A stretch of DNA of 23,000 nucleotides from Rhizophagus sp. LPA8_4_AMF (GCA_021464525.1 JADRCO010001061.1:1-23000); one strand, 5' to 3'. Shown: positions 9,262 through 19,008, numbered from the stretch's first letter. The notes: generated by a model not told the origin, from the sequence alone. Numbers and translations: made by a program.

Positions 9262-9745
9262 TAGGGATTGGAATCGATTCCCATTATTAGAATCGATTTA
9301 AAATCGATTAATTGCGATTAATCGTTCGCAAGTTTCGATCCCAAGATTCGATTTTCGATTTTTGATGAACTATGGCGCAACAATTTTTGTTTAATGAAGC
9401 TTTTATTTATCTTTTTTTTATATATAACCTTTTAATTTTATAATTATACTTAAAATAGGGATGAAAATCAATTCTCATAATCAGAATCGATTCTAGAATA
9501 CTCTGGCCGAGTTCATAATTCCGGCCAGAGTTGAAATTTGTGACGTCAAATTTTGTGTGACTCAAAGATTTGCAACAAAATATTTTTACCGGGTGGCTAA
9601 ACTGTTTGTCCGGTGTCACGTGATTTACAATTTCATAATTTGGGCCGGCACTATAGTTTCGATTAAAAATTCGATATTCGATTAGAATCGAATTTGATTC
9701 GATTTTCGATTAATTCGATTTTAGGGGAATCGACTCCAATCACTA
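9262..9745. mobile_element. hAT-like MITE, 484 bp, with 8-bp target duplication
   Basis: Imperfect 22-bp terminal inverted repeats (TAGGGATTGG… at the left, …CCAATCACTA at the right, three mismatches by my alignment) are flanked on both sides by GTGAAGAC (9254-9261 and 9746-9753). An 8-bp target duplication with short TIRs starting TAG fits the hAT superfamily. The element has no transposase. Its subterminal parts are packed with ATCGATT/TTCGATT motifs in both orientations, which could be transposase-binding repeats. A 70-codon minus-strand ORF inside is probably chance. The exact match of the target duplication suggests a fairly recent insertion. Confidence 0.75.
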
Positions 9746-9753
9746 GTGAAGAC

Positions 9754-10400
9754 TACTATTAAACTAATTGAAATCGTTCTAGGGAAATGCACACATTTTA
9801 AATTTCACTTAATCATGTTCATTGTAGGTCGATAAATCTGAAAGGAACCTGAAGTCTTTAAGATTTTCAAGCAGTTTCGAGATTTACAGAACTTTGGACT
9901 TAATTTAAAATGAAAATTTTCCTGCAGAGTAATATGAATATAATTAATACGACAATTATACAGTGAAAGTTTGGAGCGACCTAATAATAAAAATTGTTGA
10001 ATAATAATTGAATTACTGTTTGTTTCGGCCGTGTGAGTGTAAAGAGTTATTGATTAAACATGACGTAAAAATACAGTATGTTAACTCTAAAACGTAGGGT
10101 GAGCATTGTTGAACTCGTAGAGAAACATTTATTTCTTATGCAAGAAGACTTCCTCCCGATGAACGGTGCATTATGTGCAATATACCAAAGTAATCTACCA
10201 TTTTGATCATTTATTTATGTTTAGTGAATAGTGATCCAAGCAAGGTTTAGGTTGGGCAGTTAATAGGGTTTCATACTGCTGATATAAAGTTGAAGCTGTT
10301 AAAAAGTTTATCAATAAATATTGAAATTAAACTCGAAGTATGAATATAATCATATTAATGTAATTATAATAGTATAATACATGTTTAATACGAAAGAAAA
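9754..10400. other. Spacer with one doubtful small ORF
   Basis: The only possible coding unit is 42 codons from an ATG at 10078 to a TGA at 10204-10206 (KRRVSIVELVEKHLFLMQED inside). Another frame of the same stretch also looks coding (LPPDERCIMCNIPK, followed by GTAATC like a splice donor). I cannot decide between them, and neither is a firm gene. Confidence 0.3.
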
Positions 10401-10404
10401 ATAA

Positions 10405-11007
10405 AAAACAGCAAAAAAATTAGTGCATTACTTTCCGATAGATACGTTAAATTGAAAGTTCTAAAAAATAATTTTAATACGTCAAATTGTCAAGCTATAG
10501 CTGAACCATTAGTAGATTTGGAATATAATCCATCAGTTCTTTGTTTTGGAATTCCAGTATTAAGTAAATTGGATTCTTCAATCAAATATCTTCGTGTAGG
10601 AGATGAAAAATTCAATAGTTACTGGTACAAGATTAATAGGTATGAATCCTTATAAAAAATTTGGTCCGGGTTTTTTTTATTCCATGTTATTTCCGTAAAT
10701 GTATCATATTCACGGAGTTTTTACAGAAATTACGGATAAAATTTTTTACAGGGAATAAACCTTCTTGTATATATAATAGACCTATTGATCATGATGAACC
10801 ATACTTGTCCTACGTTGATAATGTCACTTGAAGATGGACCTAAATGAACAGGTACGGATATGAACTGAAGTCCTGAATATTGGAGAAGTTCATGTACAAA
10901 AAAATAAACCAGTCCTTTATAAATTACCTGATGGTAGATTTGTTAGAGAGGAATTATTACTCATTAATGATGGTGCCGAACTTGCCGAACTACTTCCTGA
11001 TCATTAA
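10405..11007 (+). pseudogene. Decayed gene in three frames, unknown family
   Basis: Three successive coding-like segments lie in different frames. Segment A (about 10407-10652) is open with no ATG and reads SALLSDRYVKLKVLKN and later SIKYLRVGDEKFNSYWYKIN. It ends near a possible donor (AATAG/GTATGA). A possible acceptor TTTTTTACAG precedes segment B (10754-10828, NKPSCIYNRPIDHDEPYLSY), which ends at a TGA. Segment C (10864-11007) reads VQKNKPVLYKLPDGRFVREE and AELAELLPDH before TAA TAA. The proposed A-B splice does not keep the frame, and B and C are in different frames, so at least two shifts are needed. The TTG-started frame at 10452 is part of A, not a separate gene. No domain recognised. 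Confidence 0.45.
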
Positions 11008-11230
11008 TAAGCATTTAGTTTATATTAGTAATTTCCCCTCAATTTTAAATGATGGAGCGACGTAATTTATTTTTCTAAGTTGAATAAAAATAAAAATCAA
11101 AATTCCTGACCATTTGTCAGACCGTCATGTGAAATTTCGCCATATTTATATAATTTTTTTTTCATTGTAGCATAGTTTCGACGTGTTTTTTAAATATTTA
11201 CGCGATGCTAAGCTTGTGATACTTCGGACT

Positions 11231-12716
11231 TAGAAAGTTTGAAGTTAAAGTTACCAATTATTAATAAACAAAAACTTTTTTCCTCTCATTATAGATTTAT
11301 CTTTATTTTAAAAAACTTTTATAGAACTGTTTTAAAAAAATCTGTAAGCATAATTAAAGAACTCAATTTTACTAAGCAAAGAGAAGCAACACACTTTTAC
11401 AGAAATCCTAATGAATAGATAAGACGTTCATTTATATCAATATTGGGGATCTCCTTCATACTTAGCTTATTTTGCAGTATTTGTAAGAGATTATTTAGGA
11501 AACTAAACTTTTATATATGTAACTTATAAATTTTTCTTTTTATTCTATTTTATTAATTGGGTCTTTACTTACTATTATTGATAGAATATAATTTAACATT
11601 TTGTATGATTTTTTAATTTGAAGATTTGGATTATACAGTTATTATTTCAAGTAAATTTATATTAATAAGCTGTTGTTTGACGCAATTTAGTAATTTGACT
11701 ATTTTTACATATTATGAATTTAGAATCAGTGAAATACTGTACATTTACAACTTTAAAAATAATATTTTTTATAATAAAATTTAATACTAATTATATATTA
11801 TACATATCATATATTTTATATTGTATATTTTATTAATTAATGCATTAAATATAAAAAAAAAAGATAGATATAATTATTGTGTTAATGTTATTGATCATAA
11901 GTACCTAAGTTTTGATCTTGATGATGATGACTTGGAGATAAATGATTCTATAAGAAAGAAAAGGGAAAGGTAGAAAGTTTGAAGTTAAAATTACCAATTA
12001 TTAGTAAACAAAAACTTTTTTCCTCTCATTACAGATTTCTTTATTTTAAAAAAACTTTTATAGAACTGTTATAAAAAAATCTGTAAGTATAATTAAAGAA
12101 CTCAATTTTACTAAGCAAAGAGAAGCAACACACTTTACAGAAATCCTAATGAATAGATAAGACGTTCATTTATATCAATATTGGGGATCTCCTTCATACT
12201 TAGCTTATTTTGCAGTATTTGTAAGAGATTATTTAGGAAACTAAACTTTTATATATGTAACTTATAAATTTTTCTTTTTATTCTATTTTATTAATTGGGT
12301 CTTTACTTACTATTATTGATAGAATATAATTTAACATTTTGTATGATTTTTTAATTTGAAGATTTGGATTATACAGTTATTATTTCAAGTAAATTTATAT
12401 TAATAAGCTGTTGTTTGACGCAATTTAGTAATTTGACTATTTTTACATATTATGAATTTAGAATCAGTGAAATACTGTACATTTACAACTTTAAAAATAA
12501 TATTTTTTATAATAAAATTTAATACTAATTATATATTATACATATCATATATTTTATATTGTATATTTTATTAATTAATGCATTAAAAATAAAAAAAAAG
12601 ATAGATATAATTATTGTGTTAATGTTATTGATCATCCTCGTAAAGAAGAACCTAGGTTTTGATCTTGATGATAATGACTTGGAGATAAATGATTCTATAA
12701 GAAAGAAAAGGGAGAT
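11231..12716. repeat. Tandem segmental duplication, two copies of about 740 bp
   Basis: Copy 1 spans about 11231-11967 and copy 2 about 11971-12716, both starting TAGAAAGTTTGAAGTTAAA. They are nearly identical, differing by single-base changes, small indels and an extra segment in copy 2 near 12635-12652 (CCTCGTAAAGAAGAAC where copy 1 has a shorter sequence). Each copy carries a 27-codon protein-like stretch (DVHLYQYWGSPSYLAYFAVF; 11423-11503 and 12161-12241) and, at its end, FDLDDDDLEIND/FDLDDNDLEIND. Copy 1 ends inside that second coding segment, while copy 2 continues into the remnant at 12655-13066. The duplication therefore broke within a gene. The high identity indicates a recent event. 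Confidence 0.85.
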
Positions 12717-13066
12717 GTTAACCTATGATCACTCGGATAAATGAGTTATTGAATTACTAGGCTGATATCAGAACGCTCATCCACGCTTACTCAGGCATAT
12801 ATACCAGATTTCATCTAGACTCACAAAGAATCCCAACAAATAAATATATTTGGAAAACCTTAGACATATACATGTGTGAGCAGACCCATGAACTAAATCG
12901 TAAAAAAGCCTTCATTGCAATTAAAGCTCAACCTCCAGATTTGAACACAATAACTCACCAAATATTAATGGAGAATTTGCCATATCCTTGAAACTTTAGT
13001 ATACCTTCAATCTGTCCTCACTATGCTTTCTGTCCTTATTATGCTTGGTTATCAAATCAAACTTGA
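12655..13066 (+). pseudogene. Stop-ridden remnant of an unknown gene
   Basis: Frame 1 reads FDLDDNDLEINDSIRKKREM then LTYDHSDK, a TGA (12742-12744), VIELLG, a second TGA and YQNAHPRLLRH. Near 12800 the +1 frame takes over (open from 12761) with SQRIPTNKYIWKTLDIYMCE, THELNRKKAFIAIKAQPPDL and ILMENLPYP. It then meets a TGA at 12989-12991 and continues NFSIPSICPHYAFCPYYAW to a TGA at 13064-13066. Two of the internal TGA codons sit where CGA would fit and one where TGG would fit, compatible with C-to-T change, but this is inference. An alternative is that CTAG before 12761 is a splice acceptor. The family is not recognised. The 5' part was copied in the tandem duplication. Confidence 0.5.
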
Positions 13067-14100
13067 GTCTTAATAATATAATAAAGTTAAAATATCATAA
13101 CAAAATATCAAAATAATAAACAAATTAACAAATAACAAAATAACAAAATGATAAATTTTAACAATTTAACATTATAATGCTCTAAAAAATAGAAGTATTA
13201 ATTATTATATTTATTTATTCCATAAGAAGGTGCTTTTACAAAGGTCCAAAACTACTCCTATTTATAAGAAATTTCTACAACTATTTATCTTATATAAATA
13301 AAATAATCCATGTTGAGTCATAATTATTAATATTTACAGTGGAATGAATAATTATATATCCTGATTATTAATTAACTGTACCACTTTACAGAATATTATT
13401 CAATGACCTACATTAAGTGAAATGAATCAATATTATTCATAGTTACTAATTTCCATAATAAAATGATTTGTAATGAAGTATATTAACTATGTTGTTAACG
13501 TGTTTGCTGTGCCATAATATTTCATGTGACTTGAGTTCCAATATCATGTGATATACATGGCTTTCACGTGTCAAGACCTTGATAATCTAAGTAAAAGTCA
13601 TGTTACTTTCAACATATACCTGCTTATTTACAACAGAGTATGAAAATTAGCTTTGATTGGTAATTTTTCTATTATAAATTGAATTATAGATCTTTTTCAA
13701 TCATTACTATTGTTACTTTATTGCTCATTTATTACATTTAAATTGTTAGTTTCTGAAAAATAAATAAACCAACTTGATTCTATTTATAAAGTATCACCCC
13801 AAACATATAAAATGAATAAATATACTATATGTCTGATGATTAATTCCCAATATTAATATTATTACAAATGAAGAAAATAAAATTCTAAATTAACAATTAC
13901 AAACTTCATTTTGATATCCTAATTATACTCTTATTACCACATAATTCACTAAAACTGTTGCCAAATTCAAACAGATTATTACTTAATTTATTTCAAACCC
14001 TTCATAATTTCAAAAAAAATTTAGTCAATTTATAAAAAATCTAATTAAAAATTCCTAAAGGTATACTCTATGTTTAACAATTGTAAGTACTGAAAATTCA
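13067..14100. other. AT-rich spacer before the Crinkler remnant
   Basis: No coding frame was recognised. CpG is very rare here (seen at 13499 and 13567 only). If the Crinkler gene was once complete, its N-terminal ubiquitin-like secretion/targeting domain should lie in this stretch, but I could not see it. Confidence 0.4.
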
Positions 14101-16300
14101 GAACCCAACCACTCTAATAAGTTTGCAATACCAAAAACTAAGCCTCTCCTTCATGGTGCTGCTGGATATATTAATTGAGACAAACATTGCATTACAAATA
14201 TTACCTTGAAGGGCTATGAAACATTTATCTTTTTCTTTCTGGTGCTAGTACTAGAAAGTCATGAAATCCAGAAGAATTCTATAATAGTACTCACTTTAAC
14301 CTAAAGAAATGAATTAAAAATACATGGATATTTAATATAAGTTTCAAAATGGCAATAGTTCAAGAAAAGGCATGGAAATAGGAGAATACAGTGCAATTAG
14401 AACCAGAATCTTTTAACAACTTTTTTCAGAAAAAAACCTGGAATTGATCATTTCAGAGTATGAAGACCATAGCAAGTTTTAGAGTTAGTAGCTAAATATG
14501 AAAAAATTGAAATGAAAGATGCTACAATTTTTTTAATTATTGATGGATTACAAAATGTAATGAATTCAAGTAATGACTAGAATCCTTATCTGTTATTTTT
14601 GCAATAATGAGTCTTTCACAGATTCATTCATGGAAAAATGTAAATTATTCATGATATAAGATTATTAATTCTGGAAAAATGAGCCTTTTACAGAAAAAAG
14701 ATGAAATATTAAACACAGACTGACTTTTTTATAGGGGAATGTTTGATCATCTGATTTTTTCATACCTTGACAAATGACTAATATATGGTTGACTCCCTTT
14801 ATAGGCATATATGCCTCTTGGAACCAAAAAAAATGGTGTAATTATGAAAATAGTACTTATTATGTGACTAATAAAGAGGGTTTTTTTTAATAAATTTATT
14901 AGTAACTTGGGCCAACATAAATATGCTTATAAGAATGATGATTGTATCTGGATGTACCTTTAACTCTAGAAGGGTTTGGCTTACATGAATTTGCATTGTA
15001 TAGTACCTTTGTAATTACACTATATACTGTAATGGCAATAAACCCAATCAAAGTCCTAAAAATTACACATCACAAGCATGTAGAACTACCAATTGCTATG
15101 TTGATCCTCTGACTATTTGCAATAATAATAGCATTACTCAAGTATTTGAAATGAATGATTGTATAATCTAAATTTTAGTGCATGATTGTGAAGGATATGG
15201 AAGGATCCTTGAAACTTTACTGGAAATCTAGAAAAATATGTGATCATGTGACCAGTGAAAATCACTGGTGGTAATAAATAAATTAATGCAAAAGTCTTCA
15301 TGACAGGCTTCAATTTTCTCTAAGTGACAATAGGGCTATAATGTAAGTGATACTAATTCAAGAAATTTTAGAATCTGATAAATTCATTTCTGATATGAAT
15401 AAATACCCTGTAGATGCAAACAATAAGTGATACTCAATCTGAATACCTGATCAATCCTTACATCTGGATTTGAATACAAAGATCCAGAATTGGTGTTTTT
15501 GTGATTATAGTAACTATAAATCTAATTTAAACAGAATTTAAAAAGTCCATCAGATTCTTAATTTTGGTAACATTTTAAGTAGTACTTTGTTACTTTTTTT
15601 TAAATATTAAAATCAAAAATGTTTAACAATAATAATAATATAATGACAATTGAGAAAATTCATACTGGAACAATTCTAAATGATGGTAATTTCCAATTTA
15701 TAAACCATCATCTTGGATTTGAAATGAAATTCACTAGAAAGACATCAATTCTGAAATTATACTGGAATTAAAAGAGAAATTCAATGTGATAATTGTATTG
15801 TTAACATTTATAAGGATAGACATTATATAATAAACAGAACTTCAGCATCATATTTTAGCACATTCTTTAGATTAGATTTGAATTTGAACACCCAAATAAA
15901 ACAAAGCACACCAATATAAAATTGGAAAAGTAAAATTCTTAACAATTCTGATTTCTGAAAAGAACAGGAAAAATCATTATCATTAAAAGATTTTTTCTAT
16001 TTTTACAATAATGAAAATGAATAGATAAACTTTAAGTTCCAAAAAAATACTGAATATGTAAATCCATCTAATTGGAATAAACATTTTGGGCCTATGATAA
16101 CAAATAAATTTATTTATCATTAAAGTGCATAAATTATAATTTAACAAATTAAATTTCAAATTAAATCAAAATTTTAAAATTTAGAAATGTAGTCATTACA
16201 AACTTCTAATACCTGAATTTTACATAATATTATAATAAAAATAACAAATATTATTTATTGCTGTTTTTAATAAAATGTGATTAGCTGACCAATACAGTTT
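13569..16300. other. 2.7-kb block with no CpG dinucleotide
   Basis: Reading every line, I find CpG at 13567 and next at 16301, and none between. At the base composition here tens would be expected by chance. CpG is frequent in the adjacent gene (16852-17998) and at 8800-9750. The block coincides with the Crinkler pseudogene and its flanks. The likeliest cause is long-term CpG methylation followed by deamination to TpG/CpA. A low-CpG stretch (12901-13566) lies directly upstream. Confidence 0.85.
14101..16110 (+). pseudogene. Crinkler (CRN)-type P-loop NTPase pseudogene
   Basis: Segments spread over all three forward frames appear in the order expected for fungal CRN proteins. They are a degraded Walker A (GASTRKS, 14241-14261); KYEKIEMKDATIFLIIDG with the Walker B Asp (to 14547); HHKHVELPIAML (15068-15103), usually HRKRV.LPVASL; VHDCEGYGRILETL (15178-15219); NKYPVDAN near 15400; WCFCDYSNYKS near 15495; DGNFQFINHHLGFE (15682-15723); CIVNIYKDRHYIINRTSASY near 15788-15850; and NWNKHFGP (16070-16093). 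Many stops and frame shifts separate them, and about 300 bp of unmatched sequence after Walker B may be an insertion. In living copies such proteins are effector-like NTPases with a variable C-terminus. This one cannot be translated. The N-terminal domain is not seen. The identification rests on remembered family motifs. Confidence 0.8.
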
Positions 16301-16701
16301 CGCAAAAAAATTTGATCTTTGTATAACATTAAGTAATGAAAAAAAATTTGAATTAGGCAGTGTAACATTCCTATGGTGACAATATTACTAAATATAGTTA
16401 TCCATTTTCTTATAAGATGACTAATTTCATAATATAATTTATAATACTCTTCTGACAAAGCTGTAATCATGATGTTAACTCAATCACATAGTATTTCACA
16501 TTCCCAGCCGATTTGATTCATTGCATCAATTTGTAAATAAATATCATTCCAAAAATTCTAAGAGATATTCAAATGTAGGTTTTGAGTGCTGTTATTACGT
16601 TTATAACTACCTGAAAATAGCACTTTTGTACTTACTTTAGTTTAATATTTTCTTTTTCCAAGTTTAAATGTTCTTTCTTGGTGTTTTAAATTACAAGAGC
16701 C
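16111..16701. other. Spacer between the Crinkler remnant and the next gene
   Basis: No gene is supported. CpG reappears from 16301. A 67-codon minus-strand frame lies here (16470-16267), but its residues (many I, Y, L, F from AT-rich codons) give no support. The last 60 bases before 16702 are T-rich without a clear TATA box. Confidence 0.4.
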
Positions 16702-17998
16702 ATGGATAATAAAATTGATAGATTCTTTTGTGATACCTTTCATGTACAGTATCTTATATATATATGTAGATACTCATATAATAAAACTACCTGATTTTAT
16801 ATTAGTTTTCAAAAGACAAAGAAAATATACTCAACAAATTTTTTTATGTAGGATTCAAGGAACTGTAATTCCATTCAGAGCCCAGGGCATTATGGTAAGA
16901 CCACCTTTTTGTTGACCAATTCTAATGATAATATTTTGGGACATAGTGTGCCTATTGTGGGCACACTATGTAATGAAGAAGATGAGTTCCCAGGGAGAGA
17001 TGAGTATTCAAAACAAGTTGACATACCTTGCCAAAATGCAGTTCTTCTTGGTCGACAAAATCAATATGATGGAATTGAATCATCTAAACCATCCATCAAC
17101 AGTGAATTTGATGACTTTGGTGGAAGAAGGAAAGATAATCTGAATCATGTTCAGAGTGTCAGTTCGCAGTGGGGATCTATCGCCAAGGACATCAACCACC
17201 AACCTGAATATAGTGACAGCAAGAGTAGACATAATACTGGCACTCAATTGATGCTCTCAGAATCCTCAAAACAAATCCAGATGTTATCCAAACATTTGGG
17301 CCATTGCTCCGAGTCAATATCCCTGGGGGCAGCACACGGTACAAGAAAAAGGTCTGCCACCTTGTACTGCCGAACAATCTGCCCAAAATATGGATTAATG
17401 AAAATGATGCCTCCTTGTGCCAAGTGTTCCCAAGTGATGAAATTGATGGAGGAGATGGGTATCGCAACAATTTCCCAATTTTAATTGATACTATTATGAA
17501 GCCTAACCGTTGCTATATTGCAAATTCACTTGGTTATAAGATCCATGACAAAGATCAAGAAGATTATATCAATTATATAAAAGAAGAACTTAACATTTAC
17601 CTTGAGGAAGTTATGGAATATGGTTTTGATCATATCATCATAATTGGGGAACAAGACTGTGGAATACTTTTCCTGGACTGCTTCGGTCGTGTGTTTAATT
17701 TGGATGCTATGTCAAGTACATTAGTATTTCATGGAGATTACTTCAAAGGAGTGGAAAGAATGACAAAGGGATTGGAGCTTAAATGGGTGCGATGGATCAT
17801 AGAATCTGATACAGGAAATATTGTTGAAACTGATGATGGTATGAATAAATTTGCTTATTTTAAAAATTATTATTTTTTATAACTATTTATTTTCTCTCAG
17901 GTTCCATGCATAATCTTGTCCCTTTTGTAAAGAAACAAATGAAAGAGAAAAAAAAGAAGAGTTCAAGAAAGAAGCATTCAAGAAAGAAAATTTACTGA
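16702..17998 (+). CDS. Three-exon gene of unknown function with one frame shift and a basic tail
   Basis: Exon 1 (16702-16743) starts with ATG in good context (AGCCATGG) and encodes MDNKIDRFFCDTFH. The donor is GTACAG. Exon 2 starts at 16852 after TTTTTATGTAG, in the same phase, with DSRNCNSIQSPGHYGK, and continues hydrophilic (NEEDEFPGRDEYSKQVDIPC, SINSEFDDFGGRRKDNLNHV). Between 17235 and about 17260 the coding frame moves back by one base and continues IDALRILKTNPDVIQTFGPL, IPGGSTRYKKKVCHLVLPNN, FDHIIIIGEQDCGILFLDCF and GRVFNLDAMSSTLVFHGDYF to 17838. Intron 2 is 17839-17900 (GTATGA…TCTCAG), and exon 3 adds SMHNLVPFVKKQMKEKKKK plus a further Lys/Arg-rich run to a TGA at 17996-17998. The basic tail could be a nuclear localisation signal. 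No domain recognised. The shift means pseudogene, sequencing error or an unseen intron. Confidence 0.6.
16941..16971. repeat. Perfect 12-bp inverted repeat inside coding sequence
   Basis: ACATAGTGTGCC (16941-16952) and GGCACACTATGT (16960-16971) flank a 7-nt loop. It lies in exon 2 of the gene at 16702-17998, where the protein reads GHSVPIVGTLC. In RNA it would form a stable hairpin. Confidence 0.85.
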
Positions 17999-18239
17999 TT
18001 TAGTTATATACTTGATCGTTTTATGCTTGCTATTAGGTGGAAATTATTACAGTAAAGTAAACTCTTATTGTTAATTGATGGAGATAACTGATTGATAATT
18101 AGTTCATTTCTGAGGCACACTGCTTAGTTACTTAATACAAAAAAAAATAAAATGCATATCATTGTGAAATATTTATTTTATCTGTGAAAATATTAACATA
18201 TATTCTACATATCGATATTGTTTCATATAAACTTTTTCT

Positions 18240-18504
18240 GCATCATTTATTTCAAGGTTAAGCGTGAAGGATATTGACTATGTTATAGCTAAAGTTTTAA
18301 AATTGAATCAATGCCTCCCTTGAAGCATTAGCTTCTGCGGGAGATAATCCAGTTGTTTTAGCGAAAAATTCCCTGGAACCAAGTCAAGGAAGGAAATAAT
18401 AAAACTTTCACTCTCAGAATGTTTTAAGTCCAAGAGATCGTAACTTTCAAAGATTTGTTGATGCAGTAACCAATCAGAATATCGATCTACAAAAATCATA
18501 TTAA
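18240..18504 (+). pseudogene. Coding-like segments with frame shift and stops, unknown family
   Basis: After a good acceptor (TTATTTCAAG, ending 18256) one frame reads LSVKDIDYVIAKVLKLN (from 18258). At 18306-18312 the sequence AATCAATG moves it to another frame reading NASLEALASAGDNPVVLAKN and SLEPSQGRK. Two TAA codons follow (18397-18402), and the same frame then continues SQNVLSPRDRNFQRFVDAVT and NQNIDLQKSY to a TAA at 18502-18504. An extra 4-nt AATC would explain the first shift. A 63-codon minus-strand frame over the same bases is its shadow. It may be the 5' part of the gene that ends at 19008, but I see no splice pattern joining them. Confidence 0.4.
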
Positions 18505-18637
18505 CTGATAATGCCTAAATATATTAAGAATTTTGTTTTTGGGATAACTTACCTTTTAAGAAATTCTAATATAGTATATCTTGAAGATGTTTATCCATTT
18601 ATTGGAATAACATATTTTATTTATTGTAAATTATATA

Positions 18638-19008
18638 ATGCACAATTATTGTTCAACAATATTTCACTTATTTTACAACGAGGCATACGTAATTTGTGGA
18701 GTATTTTTCTTTTTAGAAATGCTAATAGCCATACTAATTTGGGAGTATATTAATTTTTTTTCTTCTTTCAAACAAAGAAATTTATATTTTTATATCGTAG
18801 GAACGACGAATGGCATCGAGAAACAAAGAATCCAATTCCCACAAGTTCACGAAGAGTGTGAGTGTTTTTTGTTTATCCATTTACGTATCGTACTATAACT
18901 AATTGTATATCATTAAATATTAGGAATTTGACTCCTGCGCTTAATATTATAGATTTTGGAACCATTAGAGCTTCAACTCGTTATCCGGTTAGATTCAAAA
19001 TTCGTTAA
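18638..19008 (+). CDS. 3' end of a spliced gene: membrane helix plus short soluble tail
   Basis: Three segments splice into one frame. The first, open from before 18638 to 18744, contains NEAYVICGVFFFLEMLIAIL followed by IW, a probable transmembrane helix. Intron 18745-18800 (GTATAT…TCGTAG) follows. Segment two (18801-18857) reads ENDEWHRETKNPIPTSSRRV across both junctions. Intron 18858-18923 (GTGAGT…TATTAG) follows, and the last segment reads NLTPALNIIDFGTIRASTRY then PVRFKIR to a TAA at 19006-19008. All junctions keep the frame. The 5' end is unclear: an ATG at 18638 is available, but the frame opens slightly earlier. A frame starting with ATG at 18511 (FVFGITYLLRNSNIVYLEDV) may be an upstream exon. 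The family is not recognised. Confidence 0.5.

Noticed and set aside
9407..9619. Minus-strand 70-codon ORF
   Set aside because: It lies wholly inside the non-coding hAT-like MITE, and no transposase features are visible.
14803..14816. Palindrome AGGCATATATGCCT
   Set aside because: A perfect 14-bp palindrome, but it is isolated, inside decayed sequence and has no second site, so it is probably chance.
16925..17143. 72-codon frame within the same exon
   Set aside because: Shadow of the better coding frame. It is hydrophobic and methionine-rich with no upstream support.
17169..17260. Intron to explain the frame change
   Set aside because: Phase and AG fit, but the donor GTGGGG is poor and the sequence is far less AT-rich than the other introns, and it would remove coding-like residues. 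Kept only as a possibility.
17192..17470. Minus-strand 92-codon frame
   Set aside because: It lies opposite a convincing spliced plus-strand gene and has no splice or family support.
16909..17484. A separate 191-codon gene starting at 16909
   Set aside because: It starts with TTG inside exon 2 of the gene at 16702-17998. Its part after about 17260 is the wrong frame of the downstream coding sequence.
18308..18499. Minus-strand 63-codon ORF
   Set aside because: The plus strand over the same bases has more protein-like, spliced-looking sequence.
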